From NCBI GenBank assembly GCA_963717385.1, contig CAVQWE010000008.1, positions 22,640-86,639 of the forward strand: 64,000 nt of DNA. The letters run 5' to 3'. Made by a program: the position numbers and the translations under genes. Shown piece after piece: positions 7,945-16,524 of this stretch. Source of the stretch: Sva-07 sp963717385 (lineage in GTDB: Bacteria; Actinomycetota; Acidimicrobiia; Acidimicrobiales; Ilumatobacteraceae). How positions within the stretch are numbered: the first letter of the stretch is position 1; the number at the start of each line of letters is the position of its first letter. The notes under the pieces were generated by a model, which was given only the letters and a program-made list of their open reading frames with translations, did no database searches and had not been told where the DNA came from.

Positions 7945-9156
7945 TCACTCGATTCGCAGGCCGGAGATGGCCCGGGTGATGACCAGCTGCTGGATCTCGC
8001 TGGTGCCTTCGAAGATCGTGTGGATCTTCGCGTCACGGTGCCAGCGCTCGACCGGGTATTCACGGGTGTAGCCGTAGCCGCCGAGGATCTGGATGGCCTC
8101 TTCGGTGACACGCACAGCGGTCTCCGATGCCTTCCACTTCGACATCGAGCCTTCGCCGTTCTTGAACTGGCCGTTCTTGGCGAGCCAGGCGGCGCGCCAG
8201 ATCAGCAGGCGGCTGGCGTCGATCTCGGTGGCCATGTTGGCGAGCTTGAACGCGATCGCCTGGTTCATGATGATGGGGCGGCCGAACGCCACGCGCTCCT
8301 TTGCGTACTCGAGCGAGTACTCGTAGGCGGCACGGGCAACGCCGAGCGCCTGGGCGCCGACGGCGGGGCGGGTGGCTTCGAAGGTGGCCATCGCAGGCTG
8401 CTTGCCGGTCGACACGTTCTCGCGGGCACGGGCGAGCTTGGCGTCGAGCTTCTCCTTGCCGCCGAGCAGGCACGAGCCGGGGACCTTGACGTCGTCGAGC
8501 ACGACCTCGGAGGTGTGGCTGGCGCGGATGCCGTGCTTCTTGTACTTCTGGCCCATCGAGAGGCCGGGCGTCTTCGGCGGGACGATGAAGCTGGCCTGGC
8601 CCTTCGACTTCAGCTCGGGGTCGACGCTGGCGACGACCACGTGCACGTCGGCGATGCCACCGTTGGTGATCCATGCCTTGGTGCCGTTGAGGGTCCACTC
8701 GTCCTTGGCCTCGTTGTACACGGCGCGAGTACGCAGGCTGGAGACGTCGGAACCGGCGTCGGGCTCACTCACGCAGAACGCACCGAGCATCACGTTGTCG
8801 GCGGTGCCATAGCACTGCGGCGCCCACTCCATGACCTGTTCGGGTGTTCCGTTGCCCGCAATTCCGGCGGCCGCGAGGGCTGAACCCATGATGGCCATGC
8901 CGATGCCGGCGTCACCCCAGAACAGTTCCTCGATGGCGACAGGGAGCGTGAGGCCCGTCGGGTCACCCATTGCATTGAGGAGGAAGTCGACGCCATAGAG
9001 GCCGATCTGAGCAGCTTCCTCGACGACGGGCCACGGGAATTCTTCGCGCTCGTCCCACTCTTCGGCCACCGGGCGAATGACGCCCTCGGCGAAGTCGTGG
9101 ACCCACTTCTGGATCTGGAGCTGGTCTTCGTTGAGGTTCAGCGAGAAGTCCGTCAT
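7945..9156 (-). CDS. acyl-CoA dehydrogenase
   Basis: A full-length 403-residue flavoenzyme that forms a trans-2,3 double bond in an acyl-CoA, passing electrons to electron-transfer flavoprotein. The family FAD/substrate motif GAFCVSEPDAGSDV is at about residues 125-138, and the second signature is ILGGYGYTREYPVERWHRD. The probable catalytic Glu is in FEGTSEIQ near residue 383, the medium/short-chain position. ATG 9156 follows a TAACTT hexamer by 6 nt, so the mRNA may be leaderless. Two palindromic sites overlap the promoter. The chain-length preference cannot be read from the sequence. Confidence 0.93.
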   Translation of the reverse strand: MTDFSLNLNEDQLQIQKWVHDFAEGVIRPVAEEWDEREEFPWPVVEEAAQIGLYGVDFLLNAMGDPTGLTLPVAIEELFWGDAGIGMAIMGSALAAAGIAGNGTPEQVMEWAPQCYGTADNVMLGAFCVSEPDAGSDVSSLRTRAVYNEAKDEWTLNGTKAWITNGGIADVHVVVASVDPELKSKGQASFIVPPKTPGLSMGQKYKKHGIRASHTSEVVLDDVKVPGSCLLGGKEKLDAKLARARENVSTGKQPAMATFEATRPAVGAQALGVARAAYEYSLEYAKERVAFGRPIIMNQAIAFKLANMATEIDASRLLIWRAAWLAKNGQFKNGEGSMSKWKASETAVRVTEEAIQILGGYGYTREYPVERWHRDAKIHTIFEGTSEIQQLVITRAISGLRIE

Positions 9157-9162
9157 GGCCTC

Positions 9163-9202
9163 AAGTTACCCACCGGTAATCGGATTGTCTACCCGTCGGT
9201 AA
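9163..9202 (-). promoter_or_regulatory. promoter with paired operators for acyl-CoA dehydrogenase
   Basis: On the minus strand TAACTT (9168-9163) ends 6 nt before ATG 9156 and suits a -10 of a leaderless transcript. On the plus strand TACCCACCGGTAA (9167-9179) and TACCCGTCGGTAA (9190-9202) are similar near-palindromes 23 bp apart. The first overlaps the -10. This is the layout of a TetR-type fatty-acid repressor; the repressor itself is not in the window. Confidence 0.55.
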
Positions 9203-9268
9203 CCTTCCCCCGCCAACTTCAGGCCACTTGACGGTCTCACTCGACTGGCCGAAGTACCGTGAGATGTC

Positions 9269-9757
9269 GTGGCATCAGGCGACGATTCGTTCGAGCGGTT
9301 CTTCACCCTGGAACACGACCGTGTGCTGCGTTCGATCGAAGGGCTCGTCGGTGACCACGAGACAGCCGTCGATGCCACCCAGGACGCGTTCATCAAGGCA
9401 CACCTGCATTGGCAGACCGTGGCCACCTACGACTCGCCGGCGGCCTGGGTGCGCAGGACGGCGATCAACGCCAGCCGCGACCGACAGCGTTCCGAGAAAC
9501 GCCGACGCGACCGCGAAGCCACGGTCTTGGCCAGTGACGTCGACACCCGGACAGATGGGCCGGGCCACATCGATGCCGACGACGCAGCGCACGAGTTGTT
9601 GCGCCAACTCTCGGACGGCCAGCGTGAGGTGGCGACGATGTTCTATGTCGACGATCGCAGCGTCGATGACATCGCCACGGCACTCGGTGTGTCGGCCGGC
9701 ACGGTCAAGTCGCAGTTGTCGGAGGCCCGCCAGCGTCTGCGGCGACTCGCCCAGTAG
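9269..9757 (+). CDS. ECF-type sigma factor (SigE/SigM-like)
   Basis: A 162-residue group 4 sigma factor. Region 2 includes DATQDAFIKAHLHW and AAWVRRTAINAS (about residues 35-70). Region 4 includes REVATMFYVDDRSVDDIATA and GVSAGTVKSQLSEAR. GTG 9269 follows TACCGT by 8 nt. No anti-sigma gene adjoins. The neighbours are a ferric-reductase-like gene on the opposite strand and, 1.3 kb on, a second, disrupted sigma gene of the same type, so the two loci look like duplicated cassettes. Confidence 0.88.
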   Translation: MASGDDSFERFFTLEHDRVLRSIEGLVGDHETAVDATQDAFIKAHLHWQTVATYDSPAAWVRRTAINASRDRQRSEKRRRDREATVLASDVDTRTDGPGHIDADDAAHELLRQLSDGQREVATMFYVDDRSVDDIATALGVSAGTVKSQLSEARQRLRRLAQ

Positions 9758-10005
9758 CAACCAACTCTCGATCGTCGTCAGGCGTCATCGCTGAGCCCGT
9801 CGGCGGCAGCCAGACAGAGGCCGGCTGCGACGGTACGGGCTCGGCCACGGGTGGTCGCCGCGAGACGGCGGCTCCGGCGGAGTCGAGGCGCGGCGAGGCG
9901 GCGGAGGCGGTACCACCGGACCGATCGGGACCTCGGGCGGGAACGGTTCGATCGATCCGAGAGGCGCAATCTCGGCGAACGGGGACGCCGACACCGAACT
10001 CGCCG

Positions 10006-10725
10006 TCACGGTCCGCGCCGCAGCGCGCGCCCAGAAGCCACCGGAACCGGCGGAACCGGAACCGGCGGAACCGGAACCGGCGGAACCGGAACCGGAGCGG
10101 ACAGCGTCTCGGTGGGCAGCGGGCTCAGTACGCCGCTGGCTGGGTGCCCGGCGCGGGCCCGGACCGCCAACGGAGGAAACGATGCCAGCCGGGTGCGCGC
10201 CCGGCGGGCCACCGCCAGGAGCACGAGCGTCAACGTGACCACGACGCCGATCGACACCCAGGTGACGATGCGATACCAGGCGTTTCCAGCATCGGTGCCA
10301 GCGACGATGCCGTGGTACGTCGCGAACCCGAACAGAACGAAGCTCGACCGGTGGACCCATCGCCACAGCGAGCGTGGCAGCCGTCGCATCGCCAACGACG
10401 TGATCTCGATGGCGAGGAGAAGGTAGAACGCCACGACGCCGAAGGCGACCGCACCGGGTTTCCACGATGAGGCCATTGGGATGAAGAGCTCGGCCCAGCC
10501 GAAGGTGACGTAGCTGTCGGCAACGAGTCCGACGAGGTGAATGCCGGTGAAGACGACAGCGAGTCCACCGAGATATCGGTGCAGGTCGAGCAGCCAGGCC
10601 GGGCTGACGCGCCGAGACAACAGGCGAGTCGACAGCAGCAGTCCCCAACAGACCGACATGGTGACCAGGGCCCATGCAACGATCCCGGACGACCGGGCAA
10701 CGAACCACCAGACCTGGGAACTCAC
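10006..10725 (-). CDS. ferric-reductase-like transmembrane protein, copy 1
   Basis: A 239-residue integral membrane protein of the ferric reductase/MsrQ-like type, predicted to bind haem between helices and move electrons across the membrane. It has about five to six hydrophobic helices (VWWFVARSSGIVAWALVTMS onward) and candidate haem-ligand histidines in LDLHRYLGGLAVVFTGIHLV and WRWVHRSSFVLFGFATYHGI. The C-terminal tail is basic, then a PVPVP repeat encoded by about four 15-bp units at 10041-10095. An alternative frame continues the tail as more Pro-rich sequence to 9778, so the end may be misread. It is a close paralog of the gene at 13066-13653. Confidence 0.8.
   Translation of the reverse strand: MSSQVWWFVARSSGIVAWALVTMSVCWGLLLSTRLLSRRVSPAWLLDLHRYLGGLAVVFTGIHLVGLVADSYVTFGWAELFIPMASSWKPGAVAFGVVAFYLLLAIEITSLAMRRLPRSLWRWVHRSSFVLFGFATYHGIVAGTDAGNAWYRIVTWVSIGVVVTLTLVLLAVARRARTRLASFPPLAVRARAGHPASGVLSPLPTETLSAPVPVPPVPVPPVPVPPVPVASGRALRRGP
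10041..10095. repeat. 15-bp tandem repeat coding for a Pro-Val tail
   Basis: About four units of GGAACCGGCGGAACC type encode PVPVP on the minus strand at the C-terminus of the ferric-reductase-like protein. Such arrays are prone to length change and misassembly. Confidence 0.7.
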
Positions 10726-11044
10726 GCCGCGTCAACCACCGAGGTCGGCCGTTCGCTGCCGTCGATCGGCGTGCGCGTGCCAGCGGTCCCACTACTCTCC
10801 ACGGTGAAGAGACGACGCAGAGTCGCACTGTGGTTGGAGGGCAGACGAACTCTTGCCGAAGAAGCGGCGATGGGTGACCGGCGATTGTCTCGGTGCGTCG
10901 AGGCGGCAGCCGGCCGGCCGGACTCGAACGTTGCGGTCCTGACTCAACCCAGGAGGTGCGCAGCAACGCGTCCCTCTCGTGGTCATCGCCCTGTTCGTCG
11001 CGTCCGGCGCCCCTGCACGCCGAGCATGGTGGTTGGGACCAGGC
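10726..11044. other. intergenic, no gene recognised
   Basis: About 320 nt between the start of the ferric-reductase-like gene (minus strand) and the sigma remnant (plus strand). Several open frames exist on both strands, all Arg-rich and without recognisable motifs. It presumably holds divergent promoters, but I cannot place them. Confidence 0.4.
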
Positions 11045-11093
11045 GTGGCGACTCATGACGACGAGTTCGAGCAGTTCGTCCTCGACAACTACC
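11045..11093 (+). pseudogene. 5' fragment of an ECF sigma factor gene split by IS256
   Basis: From GTG 11045 the frame reads VATHDDEFEQFVLDNYRG, aligned with the start of the intact sigma factor at 9269 (VASGDDSFERFFTLEHDR). The reading frame then runs into the inverted repeat of the insertion element. The matching continuation is found on the other side, at 12461. Confidence 0.65.
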
Positions 11094-12460
11094 GTGGTGG
11101 GGTTTCGAGGTTGATCCTCGGTGTCAGTCGCCGCTGTTGAGTTCGGCGACGAGGTCAGTATCGCGCTCGGGGTAGAGCCGCGCCATAGAGCCTTCGGAGA
11201 GGTAGCGGCGATCGCCGGCTTGCCATTCGTCGTGCATGTCGGCGAGCACGGCGCCGACGAGTCGGATCACCGCGGCTTCGTTGGGGAAGATCCCAACGAC
11301 ACGCGAGCGTCGTTTGATCTCTTTGTTGATCCGCTCGAGCGGGTTCGTGGACCAGATCTTCTGCCAGTGCGCCCGCGGGAACGCTGGTGAAGGCGAGCAC
11401 TTCGGTCTTGGCGTCGTCCATGAGCGGGCCGATCTTGGGGAACCGGGCGGCGAGCTGATCGCGGACTTCGTCCCAGGTTGCGGCGACGGCGTCGGCGTCG
11501 GGTTGAGCGAAGATCGTGCGGAACACCGCGGCGACCATGTCGGTGTGCGACCGCGGGCACCAGGGCGAGCAGGTTCCGCGCGAAGTGCACACGGCAGCGT
11601 TGATGCGACGCTCCTTGGAAGCTGCGGCGTAGGGCGGCGACGAGGCCGGAGTGTTGATCGGAGATCACCAGCTGCACGCCGCCGAGCCCACGCGACTTGA
11701 GCGACCGCAGGAACTGGCGCCAGAACACTTCTTCTTCGGAGTCGCCGATGTCGCAGCCCAGGATCTCGCGGGACCCGTCGGCGGTGATGCCGGTGGCGAC
11801 GACGACGGCCATCGAGGTGACCTGCGACGCGGCGTTGCGGACATGGAGATAGGTGGCGTCGAGATACACGTACGGGAACTCGACGTGATCCAACGTGCGG
11901 GTGCGGAACGCGCCGACGATCTCATCGAGGCCGGCACAGATCCGTGACACCTCCGACTTCGAGATGCCCGAGTCGACCCCCAACGCGGCGACCAGATCGT
12001 CGACCGAACGGGTCGACACGCCGGCGACGTAGGCCTCCATCACCACCGCATACAACGCCTGGTCGATGCGTCGGCGCGGCTCGAGGATCGACGGGCATGA
12101 AGCTGCCTTTGCGGAGCTTCGGGATGCGCAACTCGACATCGCCGGCCTGGGTCGCCAGCAGGCGTGGGCGGTGACCGTTGCGTTCGGTGATGCGGTCCTC
12201 GGAACGTTCGTAGCGGCCAGCGCCGATGTGCTCGACGGCTTCGGTCTCGATCATTTCTTGCAACACCATTTGCACGGCATCGCGGATCAAGTTCACGCCG
12301 TCACCGGCGCGGAATGCGTCCAACAGATCGGACACGGCAGACTGTGACAGGGTCATCGGTTCGGTTCTCCTCATGTGTGCTCTTGCAGGAACACACCGAG
12401 AATCACGCCGATGACCCCACCTGGTGGTGGACCCTCGTCGGCTACCTCAAAGCCCACCAC
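11094..12460 (-). mobile_element. IS256-family insertion sequence
   Basis: A 1.37-kb element with a minus-strand transposase. Terminal inverted repeats start GTGGTGGGGTTTCGAGGTTG at 11094 and, as reverse complement from 12460, GTGGTGGGCTTTGAGGTAGC. The left end carries one extra C. A second inner match (GATCCTCGGTGT against GATTCTCGGTGT) lies at 11113-11124 and 12392-12403. The length and the stop-to-end distance of 30 nt fit the family. I do not see an 8-9 bp target duplication: the flanks are CAACTACC and TTCGCGGG. It splits a sigma factor gene. Confidence 0.75.
11124..12374 (-). pseudogene. IS256-family (mutator-type) transposase, three frameshifts
   Basis: The pieces together form a complete DDE transposase of about 410 residues. 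The N-terminal piece starts at 12374 (MRRTEPMTLSQ) and runs to ELRIPKLRKGSF. Near 12095 the frame shifts to FPSILEPRRRIDQALYAVVM, with catalytic Asp in YVYLDATY and VISDQHSG. Near 11560 it shifts to RSHTDMVAAVFRTIFAQPD. Near 11392 it shifts to FPRAHWQKIWSTNPLERINK, with the family E-R-x-N-x-E-x-K-R-R signature, and it ends VAELNSGD at 11124. Every step is a +1 insertion. All catalytic parts are present, so the protein would be active if the indels are errors. Confidence 0.75.
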
Positions 12461-12800
12461 TTCGCGGGACGCTTACGTCGGTCCTGCACATCTTGGTGTT
12501 GACGACCAGCGACCGCGAGCGTGCGACCGATGCCACCCAGGAGGCATTCATCAAGGCGTACGCGAAGTGGTCCAAGATCCGGCGCTACGACTCGCCGATC
12601 GCTTGGGTTCGGCGGGTCGCAATCAACGCGAGCCACGGCGTCGCAGGGAGGAAGCCATCCCGCTCGCTGCGGAGACCGCCCACTCCGACCGGTACGCCTC
12701 CGATGAAGCGGCGATGCAACTCCTGATGAAACTCCCCGACCGTCAACGCGAGGTCGCCACGTGCTCGCCGGCAGGCCACTACAGGTCAATGCGCATCAAG
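12461..12800 (+). pseudogene. 3' part of the disrupted ECF sigma factor
   Basis: Resuming after the insertion element, the frame reads VLHILVLTTSDRERATDATQ, then EAFIKAYAKWSKIRRYDSP and AWVRRVAINAS, a clear paralog of the sigma factor at 9269. Near 12640 it shifts frame to EEAIPLAAETAHSDRYASDE, then MKLPDRQREVAT. At that point the homology stops: the region 4 helix-turn-helix expected next is missing, and within about 60 nt the sequence joins the tail of another gene. The sigma gene is thus broken by insertion, frameshift and deletion. Confidence 0.7.
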
Positions 12801-12825
12801 TGCTCCAGGAATTGCGCCCGCCGCT

Positions 12826-13062
12826 ACGACGCCGACGACGATCACGAGCCTCTGCGGTCAGGTCGCTGTCACGATCGAGGACGGACGGGTGTTCATCGCA
12901 TCGATCAGCGCGATCGCCGGCTTCGAGGCCAGCGTCGGCACCGACGGCCCGACGTCGGTCGAAGTCGCGTTCCGTGGCGACGCCGGTACCTGTGAGGTCC
13001 ACGCAGAGCTCGAGCAAGGGGTGCTCGACGTCGAGGTGCAGAACCCCGACCGGGACGATTGA
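12826..13062 (+). pseudogene. C-terminal domain fragment of an anchored redox-locus protein
   Basis: An open frame without a start encodes about 75 residues, including CGQVAVTIEDGRVFIASISA, TDGPTSVEVAFRGDAGTCEV and HAELEQGVLDVEVQNPD, and stops at 13062. It aligns with the C-terminal domain of the intact protein at 15571-16356 (GSVGLQFDGSAIYVASVSP, then NGPRSVEVKF, then HASLEGGRIKVES). The parent gene has apparently lost its signal, membrane anchor and linker through a deletion that joined it to the sigma remnant. Its stop lies 3 nt from the stop of the convergent ferric-reductase-like gene. Confidence 0.55.
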
Positions 13063-13065
13063 GCT

Positions 13066-13653
13066 TCAGTCGGCAGCGTTCGATGCGCTGGCCAGCTGAC
13101 GCGACCGACTGGCCGGCTGAATCTTTGCCTTGCGTGCAGCGAGGATCAGCACGACCGTCAGGAACATCACGATGTTGATCGACGCCAGAGCGGCGACACG
13201 GAACCACTGATTCTCGGAATCAGTCCCTGCGGTGATCGCGTGATACGTGGCGACGAAGTACAGCACGAGGCTGGTGCGGTGCACCCAACGCCAGAGTCTT
13301 CGCGGAAGACGCTTCATGGCGAGCGATGTGATCTCGATGGCGAGGAGCAGATAGAACCCGACGATCCCGAACGCGACCGGTCCGGGCTTCCACGACGACG
13401 CCATCGGGATGAAGGTCTCGGCCCACCCAAACGTGACGTAGTTGTCGGCCGCAAGTCCGACGAGGTGGATGCCGGTGAAAATGACAGCAAGGCCCCCCAG
13501 GTATCGATGCAGGTCCAGGAGCCAGGCCGGACTGGACGCCTTGGCCACGGCTTTGGTGGAGATGAAGAGGCCCCAGCACACCGAGAGGGTGAGCAATCCC
13601 CAGGCGATCATGCCCGACGAACGCGAAACGAACCACCAGACCTGCGGGTTCAT
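13066..13653 (-). CDS. ferric-reductase-like transmembrane protein, copy 2
   Basis: A 195-residue membrane protein closely similar to that at 10006-10725. It opens MNPQVWWFVSRSSGMIAWGL, and carries LDLHRYLGGLAVIFTGIHLV and WRWVHRTSLVLYFVATYHAI with candidate haem-binding histidines. It lacks the Pro-rich tail of copy 1. It overlaps the apbE stop by 4 nt, so it is the last gene of a translationally coupled operon. With ApbE it probably forms a membrane electron-transfer system that delivers electrons to an extracytoplasmic flavoprotein. Confidence 0.85.
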   Translation of the reverse strand: MNPQVWWFVSRSSGMIAWGLLTLSVCWGLFISTKAVAKASSPAWLLDLHRYLGGLAVIFTGIHLVGLAADNYVTFGWAETFIPMASSWKPGPVAFGIVGFYLLLAIEITSLAMKRLPRRLWRWVHRTSLVLYFVATYHAITAGTDSENQWFRVAALASINIVMFLTVVLILAARKAKIQPASRSRQLASASNAAD

Positions 13654-14563
13654 GCTGCGACGGTACCGCGCTGTACCAGCTCGTAGCGGTTGTTCGAGTC
13701 CCGGCCGACGAGCACGCCGGTCATCTCGTAGTCCTCGAGCAACGCTCGTGCGGGATGGGAACCGACGATCACGGCAGTCTTCGCGACGACCTCCGCCCAC
13801 CACAGCGTGGGAGCGACAGTGGTCACCGAGTCCAGGTCGGTCGCCGCCGGATGCCCCGTTCGGGCGTCGATCAGGTGATGGACGTCGACGGAACCACGCC
13901 GCCAGCGTCGACGCATCACGCTGCTCGTGGCGACGCCACCTTCGGTGAGCGTGACCTTCGCAGGGTTCTCGACACCGTGGTCGCTGTCGTCCAGCTGCAC
14001 CTGCCATGGTCCCCCGGTCCACGAAGGACCTGCGACCCGGACGTCTCCTCCGAGTTCGATCTGAACGGACTCAGCGCCGGCATCGAGGAGCGCCGCGGCA
14101 ACCATGTCCCCTGCGATGCCCTTGCCGATGCCACCGGGGTCGAAACGGGTACCCGGCGGAAGCCGAATCGCGGAGATCTCCGGGTACAACTCGATCGGGT
14201 CGATCGACGCCGATGCCGGCGCGGGTATCGGGCCCTGCATCTCGGCCATCGTGCTCCAGGTGCGGTCGTAGCCGAGCGTGACCAGTTGGTCGAGCATCAA
14301 CGGGTTGAAGACGCCGCCGGTGGCGGTGCGGGCGTGTTGCGCGAGGGCGATCAGCTCGTAGGTGACCGCCGAGACGATCGAAAGATTCCCGCCATGTTCG
14401 TTCACGGCGGAGATCTCGCTCTGCGGATCGAAACGACTCCATGTCGCCTCCAACTCGTCGACGAGCTCCTGGCCATGTCGGGCGAGTTCGTACGTGGGCG
14501 CGACGATTCGGCACGGGCTCCCCATTGCCCGGAACGTCACCATCGACCAGGGAGTCACCGAAC

Positions 14564-14567
<4 letters not shown>
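13650..14567 (-). CDS. apbE: FAD:protein FMN transferase (ApbE family)
   Basis: A 305-residue flavin transferase that attaches FMN by a phosphoester bond to Thr or Ser in extracytoplasmic flavoproteins, using FAD and Mg2+. Recognisable parts are FRAMGSPCRIVAP at the N-terminus, RFDPQSEISAVNEHGG, the FAD-binding RFDPGGIGKGIAGDMVA and the metal-binding HLIDARTGHPA. No signal peptide is evident at the annotated start. It overlaps the upstream Ala-Pro-rich gene and the downstream ferric-reductase-like gene by 4 nt each. Its expected substrate, an FMN-binding domain protein, is not visible in the window. Confidence 0.92.
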
Positions 14568-15562
<995 letters not shown>

Positions 15563-15570
15563 GGGTCACC

Positions 15571-16356
15571 TCAGGATTCGACCTTGATTCGGCCACCTTC
15601 GAGGGAGGCATGGAATTCGCCCTCTCGTTCGGTGACGACGTTGAAGAACTTGACTTCGACGGAACGGGGACCGTTCCGGTCGATCTCGAAGACCCAATTG
15701 GCCTGTGGCGACACCGACGCGACGTAGATCGCAGATCCGTCGAACTGGAGGCCGACGCTGCCGACACCCGACACCGAGTAGTTCGGATAGCTCAGCGTCA
15801 CAGCGGCCGCTGACGTGGTTGGAGCAGCCGTGGTCGGCGCAACCGTGGTTGGAGCAGCTGTGGTTGGCGCAGCGGTCGTGGGGGCCGGTGACGCCCGGGC
15901 CGGTGCCGGAGCTGCGGCGGGAGCAGGAGTCGGTGCCGGCCTGGCTGCTGCGGGTGCCGGGGCTGCGGCGGGGGCAGGTGTGAGAGCGGGCGTGGCTGCA
16001 GCCAGGGCGGGCGTGGGCGCTCCGACGACTGTCGGGGTCAGAACGGCAGCATCGCTCGACGCTGGAACAACGGCGCCGGTTCCTGGGTCCGTCGCAGGGG
16101 CCTCGACAACGTCCACGCCGACCTCGGGGACGGTCGTCGGGTCGGCCACGACCTCCGTCGCTGCTTCCGGCGCCGGCTCGACCGCAACAACAGGCGTTTC
16201 GACGGGCGACGCCTGGGCGGGCAGGGAGGGACCAGAGCCGATGACCATGACCGTGAGGGTGAGCCCTGCGGCAACACTCACCCCGACGAGGACGACCGAT
16301 TGCCAGTGGGCGACGCTCCGGGCGAGGGTCCGGCCACCCGCATTACTCGTTTCCAT
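15571..16356 (-). CDS. membrane-anchored protein with Pro/Ala/Thr linker and small C-terminal domain
   Basis: A 261-residue protein, first of a four-gene operon. ATG 16356 (METSNAGG) is preferred; an in-frame start at 16458 would add a tail unlike the rest. After a short N-terminus comes one membrane helix (WQSVVLVGVSVAAGLTLTVM), then some 150 residues of Pro/Ala/Val/Thr linker including APTTAAPTT repeats, then about 70 compact residues (LSYPNYSVSGVGSVGLQFDG to GGRIKVES). That last domain is homologous to the orphan fragment at 12826-13062. I do not recognise the family. By position it may sit outside the membrane near the flavin electron-transfer proteins. Confidence 0.7.
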   Translation of the reverse strand: METSNAGGRTLARSVAHWQSVVLVGVSVAAGLTLTVMVIGSGPSLPAQASPVETPVVAVEPAPEAATEVVADPTTVPEVGVDVVEAPATDPGTGAVVPASSDAAVLTPTVVGAPTPALAAATPALTPAPAAAPAPAAARPAPTPAPAAAPAPARASPAPTTAAPTTAAPTTVAPTTAAPTTSAAAVTLSYPNYSVSGVGSVGLQFDGSAIYVASVSPQANWVFEIDRNGPRSVEVKFFNVVTEREGEFHASLEGGRIKVES

Positions 16357-16524
16357 GGTGGGGACACGACGCTGGGTGAGATCTGGGTTGGGTCCCTGAC
16401 CAACTCTTGACAGTCGTGCGACGAAGGGTGCCCGGTCAGTGCAGGTTCTTCGCTGCAAGTGGCATTTCAGGGTGGATCAGCTGGGAAGCGCTGGAGTTTC
16501 GGCTCTGACAGGGTCCGGCGAACG

